Shown one piece after another: positions 21,045 through 24,714 of a stretch of DNA of 24,714 bases. Each line of letters begins with the position of its first letter. The first letter of the stretch is position 1. Origin of the DNA: a virus; the IMG/VR virus record IMGVR_UViG_3300025671_000497, positions 1-24,714 of that record. One strand, written 5' to 3'. A model generated the notes under the pieces. That model searched no databases and was not told the origin of the DNA. It saw nothing but the letters and a program-made list of their open reading frames with translations. The position numbers were made by a program, and so were the translations under genes.

Positions 21045-21492
21045 TGCACTTCAATGGTTAAGGCGCTCCTGTGGTATGTGGCGCTCTGAGCGTCGCTACT
21101 TCTTCAGTGCCGACGGCAAGCCCATTAACCTCAGAACCCTCATGGATATCTATGAAGGGGAGCGCGGCAACGAGTTTGTCATCGAGTGGTCCGGCAACAC
21201 CAAAGGTAAGATGGAAATCGCCCTAGAAGGAGACACACTGCGCCGCAGTCGTGACTATTTCGGCGATAAAGCCCATGAGGCCAAGGTCGAGATGCTCAGC
21301 AATGACATCTTCCGTACTACCACGAACTACAACAACGTCACCTACGTGGAGACGATTGAGCTGCTCAGTGAGGATCAGTACCGCCTCCGGCAGACCTTCG
21401 GTACAAACCCGGACGGCTCATTCGCTCTTGTGGGACAATACATGGAGTTCAGGCGGTACGACATCCAGGAGGTCCTAAGAGCGCAAAAATGA
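21037..21492 (+). CDS. CpcS/CpeS-like phycobiliprotein lyase relative
   Basis: A 151-residue protein whose ends match the calycin-fold bilin lyases that attach chromophores to phycobiliproteins: WRSERRYFF (15-23), and DQYRLRQTFGTN then VGQYMEFRR (113-140), like the family pattern 'W.SERRY ... RxRQT ... xIGQYxExR'. The middle is shorter than in host lyases (151 against about 180-200 residues). Cyanophages are known to carry T-type lyases (CpeT); an S-type relative would be rarer. If active it may keep or change light harvesting during infection. The start lies 8 bases inside the preceding frame. Other lipocalin-like functions remain possible. Confidence 0.5.
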   Translation: MADALQWLRRSCGMWRSERRYFFSADGKPINLRTLMDIYEGERGNEFVIEWSGNTKGKMEIALEGDTLRRSRDYFGDKAHEAKVEMLSNDIFRTTTNYNNVTYVETIELLSEDQYRLRQTFGTNPDGSFALVGQYMEFRRYDIQEVLRAQK

Positions 21493-21689
21493 AGCAACCA
21501 CCACATGAAGGCCATGCTCTTGTCAAAAAACCCGCATCCGGCTATGCCGGTGTTAAGAAACATGGCGTTTTCTGGGTTTATGAGATCAGGAGGCGGTCTT
21601 TGGGTATAAAAGTGTACAAAGGCGGGTTCTTGTCCGCCTTAGCGGCCCACGAAGCCCGGATCGCCCACCTTAAGCAACTCCTAGGATGA
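21489..21689 (+). CDS. AP2-like DNA-binding mini-protein (second copy of fold)
   Basis: A 66-residue protein following the AP2 pattern: GYAGVKKHGVFWVYEIRRRS (18-37), then LGIKVYKGGFLSALAAHEAR. It starts with an ATGA overlap and ends with ATGA. It is distinct in sequence from the AP2-like protein at 7280-7438, with longer flanks and a basic N-terminus. As with that one, no nuclease domain is attached. Confidence 0.5.
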   Translation: MKQPPHEGHALVKKPASGYAGVKKHGVFWVYEIRRRSLGIKVYKGGFLSALAAHEARIAHLKQLLG

Positions 21690-21898
21690 TCAACCTAACA
21701 CCACTCAGAGATGCCATCAGAGACTTCGCCAGATTATCCCCAGAGGAAATCGGCGCGTTGTACCAGGGCTTCGCCCTTCGTCGTCTCGCTCCGCTCGTCG
21801 CCGGTACATATGCAGCCGGCTACATAACGGGCAAGTTCATCCATGATCTAAATGATCGTTTGCCACGTATTCTTCGTTTCTTGGGAGTAAACCGATGA
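21686..21898 (+). CDS. 70-residue membrane-associated protein
   Basis: The start overlaps the previous stop (ATGA). The N-terminal helix is LRDAIRDFARLSPEEIGALY and a weak hydrophobic segment LAPLVAGTYAAGYITGKFI (about 34-52) may span or bind membrane. The C-terminus is basic. It overlaps the next gene by 4 bases. Unrecognised. Confidence 0.55.
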   Translation: MINLTPLRDAIRDFARLSPEEIGALYQGFALRRLAPLVAGTYAAGYITGKFIHDLNDRLPRILRFLGVNR

Positions 21899-22212
21899 CC
21901 AAAATGAATGAAACTCAATTAGCACGTTGTGCGATTAAGTTACAGCGAATTGCTATTGATCTAAGCACCTTAATTGACGAGACTGATTTCACTCCAACAG
22001 GAGAGACGCTTGCTGATCGTATTGTCGCAAACTGCGTTGAGCTGCAGGAATTATTCCTGAAGGATTGGGCGGTTGAACGTGCAGAGCGCAAGGCACTAGA
22101 AGCAGAAGCAGCTGCTAGGGGTGAGATTTTGATTCCACAGCGCGGTCCTAGCGATGCTGTCAGTGTCAAAAACCTCAAGCGAATGCAAAACGGCACAGAT
22201 GAGCTTAAATAA
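21895..22212 (+). CDS. 105-residue helical protein, AT-rich gene
   Basis: The start overlaps the previous stop. It is predicted nearly all helix (ETQLARCAIKLQRIAIDLST; later AVERAERKALEAEAAARGE), with an acidic and basic alternating second half. The DNA becomes AT-rich here, like the left end of the window. The stop overlaps the next gene as TAATG. Unrecognised. Confidence 0.6.
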   Translation: MTKMNETQLARCAIKLQRIAIDLSTLIDETDFTPTGETLADRIVANCVELQELFLKDWAVERAERKALEAEAAARGEILIPQRGPSDAVSVKNLKRMQNGTDELK

Positions 22213-22385
22213 TGAATAAAGAACAGTTTTATCTTGATCACATCGAAAGCATCAATGAGGCACTGAGTGATTTGACTGATTTCTTTGATCTTGAACCAAA
22301 GGTATTAAGTTCAATCAATGGTATTATTGCATTGAATATGGCTGCATTGAATGTGCTGAAGGAGGAAGATGACGAAGTTAGTTAA
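22212..22385 (+). CDS. 57-residue acidic helical protein
   Basis: A TAATG start overlap. The product is helical and acidic (HIESINEALSDLTDFFDL, then INGIIALNMAALNVLKEE). An AAGGAGGA inside its end is the ribosome-binding site of the next gene. It overlaps that gene by 17 bases. AT-rich codons. Unrecognised. Confidence 0.5.
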   Translation: MNKEQFYLDHIESINEALSDLTDFFDLEPKVLSSINGIIALNMAALNVLKEEDDEVS

Positions 22386-22536
22386 CACTGGCAAATTCAA
22401 CATCTTCGAGTTCCATACAGGACGCTTCAATGATGACGGTACTGAATTGTTCATTACTATCTATGGAGTTGGCCGATGGTTAGTGGAATTCAACAGGAAT
22501 GGCAAACGTTTTTCAATCAAGAGGCTCAAAGCATGA
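22369..22536 (+). CDS. 55-residue beta-rich basic protein
   Basis: The AAGGAGGA site inside the preceding gene decides this ATG. The product is strand-rich (FNIFEFHTGRF, then ELFITIYGVGRWLVEFNRNG) with a basic end (KRFSIKRLKA), a small beta-barrel-like layout. It ends at ATGA with the next gene. Unrecognised. Confidence 0.5.
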   Translation: MTKLVNTGKFNIFEFHTGRFNDDGTELFITIYGVGRWLVEFNRNGKRFSIKRLKA

Positions 22537-22757
22537 CTGATTCCAACCTGCACTACACCGCAATTAACCCGTTGCCGTATGCCGAGCAACGTTATGAGAG
22601 ATTACAGGATTCGGTTGCCGAGTACCTGGACGATGATCTGCCTTATGACCTACTTGTGAAGGACTTGGTAAGGGCTCTTGAAGAGAGCCGAGTTTATTAC
22701 GACAAGCAGGTCGCCAAGCACAACGACCTAATCAACCTACTCCAAGGAGAATGCTGA
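22533..22757 (+). CDS. 74-residue helical protein, cyanophage-like
   Basis: An ATGA overlap fixes ATG 22533; an upstream in-frame ATG at 22476 would enlarge the overlap. Helical body: YAEQRYERLQDSVAEYLDDD (16-35), then LLVKDLVRALEESRVYYDKQ. The pattern resembles small conserved cyanophage proteins that I recall. It shares a base with the next start (TGATG). Function unknown. Confidence 0.55.
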   Translation: MTDSNLHYTAINPLPYAEQRYERLQDSVAEYLDDDLPYDLLVKDLVRALEESRVYYDKQVAKHNDLINLLQGEC

Positions 22758-22939
22758 TGACACTTCCCACTTCCCGCTCTACCCGTAACCAAGAGCACGC
22801 CCTGAGCCTTGCATACGCCCTTAGAAGCGTGATCAGCAGTTACGGTAAAGTCTTCGACAAGGAACAGTACCGAGCCCTTAAAGAAGCACGAGAAGCCCTG
22901 TTGGAATTCCAAAAGGACAACTCATTCTTTGATGCCTGA
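22757..22939 (+). CDS. 60-residue protein, unknown function
   Basis: An AAGGAGA site at proper spacing favours ATG 22757 (TGATG overlap) over ATG 22751. The product is helical (ALSLAYALRSVISSYGKVF; YRALKEAREALLEFQK). The stop shares a base with the next start (TGATG). Unrecognised. Confidence 0.55.
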   Translation: MTLPTSRSTRNQEHALSLAYALRSVISSYGKVFDKEQYRALKEAREALLEFQKDNSFFDA

Positions 22940-23454
22940 TGTTCAAAGCCTTTTTTGCCCTGGCCGCTGCTTCTTTACTGGCGGCCTCTCCTGCTTTTGC
23001 CTTAACTGAGGCAGATGCAATCGCCCACAACAAACTAGCGGAGGCTCTTACCGACCGTGGAATCAAGCTCTATACCGATGCAGCAGACTGCAAGGGTGGT
23101 GGCCTTGCTGGCTTCTATCACAGCCCGAGCAGGTCCCTGGTCATTTGTAACAAAGGCTCTGCCAAGATGACTGCAGCAAACCTGAATACATTGCGGCATG
23201 AAACTATCCACATCATTCAGGACTGCAAGGTAGGTGGCCTGGGTGATCAACGCCTAGGAAGCGTCTATAACCCCACTGCAATTAAGAACCTGGCCAAGTC
23301 TCATAACTTGGACTTGCCGGCCATTGCTGCAGCCTACAGTGCTCGTGGTGCAAATGCTCAAGTGATCAGCCTTGAGTATGAAGCTTGGACTGCTTCTGTC
23401 GCATACAATGCTGATCAGATCAGAACTAAGCTTGAACAGACATGCCGCCTGTAA
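22939..23454 (+). CDS. Secreted protein with HExxH zinc-peptidase motif
   Basis: A 171-residue protein. Residues 1-21 are a signal peptide (MFKAFFALAAASLLAASPAFA with an AFA cleavage site). The mature part holds HETIH (H87, E88, H91), the HExxH zinc motif, preceded by LNTL and followed by IQDC. E146 or E148 (SLEYEAW) could be the third ligand. Three cysteines (C51, C70, C96) might form disulfides after export. The domain order is gluzincin-like, but the family is unnamed. It would act in the periplasm, on a host envelope protein or on virion maturation. The next gene overlaps as TAATG. Confidence 0.6.
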   Translation: MFKAFFALAAASLLAASPAFALTEADAIAHNKLAEALTDRGIKLYTDAADCKGGGLAGFYHSPSRSLVICNKGSAKMTAANLNTLRHETIHIIQDCKVGGLGDQRLGSVYNPTAIKNLAKSHNLDLPAIAAAYSARGANAQVISLEYEAWTASVAYNADQIRTKLEQTCRL

Positions 23455-23630
23455 TGACCCATCCAAAAGTTTTTCTGGATGTATTCCTTGCCTTGATGTT
23501 TACGGAAGCAATCCTGAAGCCCATCGCTGTACGTCTTAGTAAACGTCTGATGCGTAGAGTTGATGAGCAGATTGATGTCATTCCTGATTTCCTTTACGAA
23601 AACCAAAACTGTTGTCATGAGGAGGAGTAA
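23454..23630 (+). CDS. 58-residue membrane-anchored protein, cyanophage-like
   Basis: A TAATG overlap fixes ATG 23454. One hydrophobic N-terminal helix (FLDVFLALMFTEAILKPIAV) is followed by a basic helix (RLSKRLMRRVDEQ) and an acidic tail. The 'FLDxFLAL..EAILKPIAVR' pattern resembles a small cyanophage membrane protein that I recall. A GAGGAGG site near its end serves the next gene. Function unknown. Confidence 0.5.
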   Translation: MTHPKVFLDVFLALMFTEAILKPIAVRLSKRLMRRVDEQIDVIPDFLYENQNCCHEEE

Positions 23631-23833
23631 TGCTTGCCCTGCCGAAAAACTCAACCCTTTTTGGGTTACATCATCTTCTTGATCATGCTACCCGTTGGCT
23701 AGATCATTGCGAGTCCCAAGGTGATTTTAATACCATCGAGGACTTCATCACTGAGCTGGAAATCAAGATCAGTGAGGTGACATCAACCATTGATTTTTTG
23801 GAGCGCTGCTATGGGCAACCAATCGACAGCTAA
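23630..23833 (+). CDS. 67-residue helical protein
   Basis: A TAATG start with GAGGAGG upstream. The product is helical (LLDHATRWLDHCESQ, FNTIEDFITELEIKISEVTS), acidic, with a coiled-coil-like centre. It overlaps the next frame by 23 bases. Unrecognised. Confidence 0.55.
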   Translation: MLALPKNSTLFGLHHLLDHATRWLDHCESQGDFNTIEDFITELEIKISEVTSTIDFLERCYGQPIDS

Positions 23834-23972
23834 GCTTATCGGCTACCTCATCGGGAGGTTCGGCCTGGCATGCTTTGCGGCCTGGATCATCACCTCTACC
23901 AGCTTCGGCTTCTGGGGTGTTGTGTTAATTTGTTTTCTTTGCAGTCCCTCGGGACCTCCACCAGGGGAATAA
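23811..23972 (+). CDS. 53-residue membrane protein, last gene of the cluster
   Basis: From ATG 23811 the product has two hydrophobic segments (LIGYLIGRFGLACFAAWIIT and FWGVVLICFLC) and a proline-rich tail (SPSGPPPGE). No ribosome-binding site is clear, so it relies on coupling to the preceding gene. It is the last + strand gene before the non-coding region. Confidence 0.45.
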   Translation: MGNQSTAKLIGYLIGRFGLACFAAWIITSTSFGFWGVVLICFLCSPSGPPPGE

Positions 23973-24011
23973 TTTCCCTAATAGGATTTTGGTTCATCTG
24001 GCCACTTTTTT

Positions 24012-24051
24012 AATCTTTTTTTGTCAAGCTGAATCTTTTTTTGTCAGGCTG
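24012..24051. repeat. Tandem 20-bp repeat with T7 tracts
   Basis: Two adjacent 20-base units differ at one base (AATCTTTTTTTGTCAAGCTG and the same with GTCAGG). On the opposite strand each holds a TGACA followed by seven A residues; one is a full TTGACA. Both units lie just before the likely terminator. Confidence 0.75.
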
Positions 24052-24076
24052 TCCTCTTCGGCGGCCTCTTTTTTTT
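24046..24076 (+). terminator. Probable terminator after the late small-gene cluster
   Basis: AGGCTG (24046-24051) pairs with CGGCCT (24062-24067), with one T-G pair, and is followed by a run of eight T residues. It lies 74 bases after the last stop. The 10-base loop makes it moderate in strength. Confidence 0.5.
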
Positions 24077-24146
24077 GCTTTTTTTCTACCACCAAAAAGC
24101 CTTAACTGTCATGCTAAATGTTCAACAGAATACATAAAAGTGACCA

Positions 24147-24166
24147 CTGACGGGGTACCCCCTCAG
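24147..24166. promoter_or_regulatory. 20-bp near-perfect palindrome centred on GGGGTACCCC
   Basis: CTGA-C-GGGGTACCCC-C-TCAG is a dyad with a single C/C mismatch in each arm. It is the first copy of the repeated element that follows. Dyads of this kind are typical of dimeric protein binding sites. Confidence 0.6.
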
Positions 24167-24253
24167 GTAGTACTACTTTACGGGGTACCCCCTGAGTGGA
24201 CACTTTAGTACCCCCTGAGTGGACACCTAGGTACCCACTGAGTTCCTACTTTT
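24155..24253. repeat. Iteron-like array of 23-bp direct repeats
   Basis: Four copies begin with GTACCCC or GTACCCA at 24155, 24185, 24208 and 24231. The last three are exactly 23 bases apart with no spacer, and begin GTACCCCCTGAGTGGACA or a close variant. The first is 30 bases from the second. Copies 1 and 2 are extended leftwards into the palindrome GGGGTACCCC. Copy 4 is the most degenerate. It resembles plasmid and phage replication iterons or a repressor operator array. Confidence 0.7.
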
Positions 24254-24308
24254 GAAAGCATATACTATATATACTCTAAATACACTTCTTAATACAGTTA
24301 ATACAGCT
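24254..24308. other. AT-rich tract next to the iteron array
   Basis: An AT-rich stretch (including CATATACTATATATACTC) ends with two tandem copies of TTAATACAG (24289-24306). It could be a DNA unwinding element beside the iterons, or alternatively carry -10-like promoter boxes. Confidence 0.5.
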
Positions 24309-24369
24309 TGTGCGTGTGTAAGGGATGAACTACTGGTTATGCGCCTACACGCATAGAAGGCTAACCTGA

Positions 24370-24714
24370 GTGATCTTCGCCAGGAATTGCGGCTGGATGC
24401 CCGTCACTTATAAGTACTGCCTGGTGGCTGGTATTTCGGAAATCGTAGTGGTGGTGTTGCGGGGGATAGCCGACCCCGGATCGCTTTCTCCGCTATCTGT
24501 ACGCCCCTACAAGGCCGCTCCGCCCCCTTTTAGGTATACCGACATGGTCAGGGGGTTTAGAGGCCCCTTACAGGCGATTCTGGAGGGGCACCACATCCGT
24601 ATAGGGGTAGTAAATCTGTACTATAGGGGGTTATTTCCAGAAGCCGCCGCCGAAAAAGCCGTCCATGACAGTGATCTGGGCCAAAAATCGCCGATGGTAA
24701 AAGCGCGCGTGACA
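24370..24714 (+). CDS. Open frame running off the right edge, doubtful
   Basis: From GTG 24370 the frame stays open for 115 codons to the window edge. A weak AAGG lies about 10 bases upstream. The translation looks poor (proline runs, many rare-looking codons such as CGG, AGG and ATA), unlike the genes elsewhere. It overlaps hairpins and the candidate - strand end. It may be chance. Confidence 0.15.
   Translation, partial: MIFARNCGWMPVTYKYCLVAGISEIVVVVLRGIADPGSLSPLSVRPYKAAPPPFRYTDMVRGFRGPLQAILEGHHIRIGVVNLYYRGLFPEAAAEKAVHDSDLGQKSPMVKARVT
24631..24714 (-). CDS. Possible C-terminus of a minus-strand gene at the window edge
   Basis: On the - strand an open frame enters from the right edge and stops with TAA at 24631-24633. 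Its last residues are MDGFFGGGFWK, a glycine- and aromatic-rich ending of the kind seen in phage structural proteins. If real, a convergent gene cluster lies to the right and the non-coding region is between two clusters. Only 27 codons are visible, so this is weak. Confidence 0.25.
   Translation of the reverse strand, partial: CHARFYHRRFLAQITVMDGFFGGGFWK

Larger units (their letters stand above)
23973..24714. other. Non-coding region with repeats, AT-rich tract and hairpins
   Basis: No confident gene is seen across about 740 bases. It holds a possible terminator, a tandem 20-bp repeat, an iteron-like array, an AT-rich tract, and hairpins such as TATGCG/CGCATA (24338-24355), GATAGC/GCTATC (near 24465 and 24493) and AGGGG/CCCCT (near 24550-24567). 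Two weak open frames reach the right edge on opposite strands. The arrangement fits a replication origin or a main control region. Confidence 0.5.

Noticed and set aside
24155-24253. Repeats considered as a CRISPR array.
   Set aside because: Units are contiguous with no unique spacers of constant length, few copies, and no cas genes.
24608-24630. ACTATAGGG, resembling the initiation core of a T7 promoter.
   Set aside because: Only the core near the start matches; the specificity part of the T7 promoter does not, and no single-subunit RNA polymerase gene is in the window.
1-24714. Terminal direct repeat or circular closure of the window.
   Set aside because: The first and last bases share no visible repeat, and the frame leaving the right edge does not match the frame entering the left edge.

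Overview
The window reads as a gene-dense tailed-phage genome segment, most likely from a cyanophage. It carries a small and large terminase, a DUF4055-type portal, a CHC2/Toprim primase, a monomeric class II ribonucleotide reductase, a dCTP deaminase, two cell-wall hydrolases, and roughly 40 small cistrons packed with 1-17 bp overlaps. The cyanobacterial host is inferred from four things: the B12-dependent single-chain reductase, a DUF4278-like protein, a CpcS/CpeS-like bilin lyase relative, and small proteins that I recall as resembling cyanophage families. No database search was possible. Every confidently called gene is on the + strand.

Layout: (1) 1-1034 is a visibly AT-rich block of small genes framed by hairpin terminators. 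(2) 1041-7682 holds terS, terL, a sigma-like protein, primase, a metallophosphoesterase, a possible nuclease, an AP2-like mini-protein and a glutaredoxin. (3) 7686-9988 holds a secreted muramidase-like endolysin, six tiny genes and a minimal M23 peptidase. (4) 9990-13055 holds the ribonucleotide reductase, a 61-residue protein and dCTP deaminase. (5) 13056-17139 holds the portal and then small accessory genes behind strong promoters. (6) 17148-17666 is a short unit with a structured leader and a DUF4278-like gene. (7) 17679-23972 holds an HNH protein, an endonuclease V-like repair protein, a cupin, an SH3-like protein, membrane proteins, the bilin-lyase-like gene, a second AP2-like protein and a secreted HExxH protein. 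(8) 23973-24714 has no confident gene. It holds a 20-bp tandem repeat, a 23-bp iteron-like array with an adjacent AT-rich tract, and several hairpins, and it looks like a replication origin or a regulatory hub.

How it fits together: terminase and portal package DNA. Primase, reductase, dCTP deaminase and perhaps glutaredoxin supply replication and dNTPs. The muramidase and M23 enzyme degrade the wall. The sigma-like protein has regions 2 and 3 but no recognisable region 4, so it could redirect host RNA polymerase. Many small cistrons have a -10-like hexamer 20-28 bases before their start, often built over the previous stop codon. That suggests many short, separately initiated transcripts, possibly read by this factor. 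The capsid and tail genes expected beside the portal are absent from the window.
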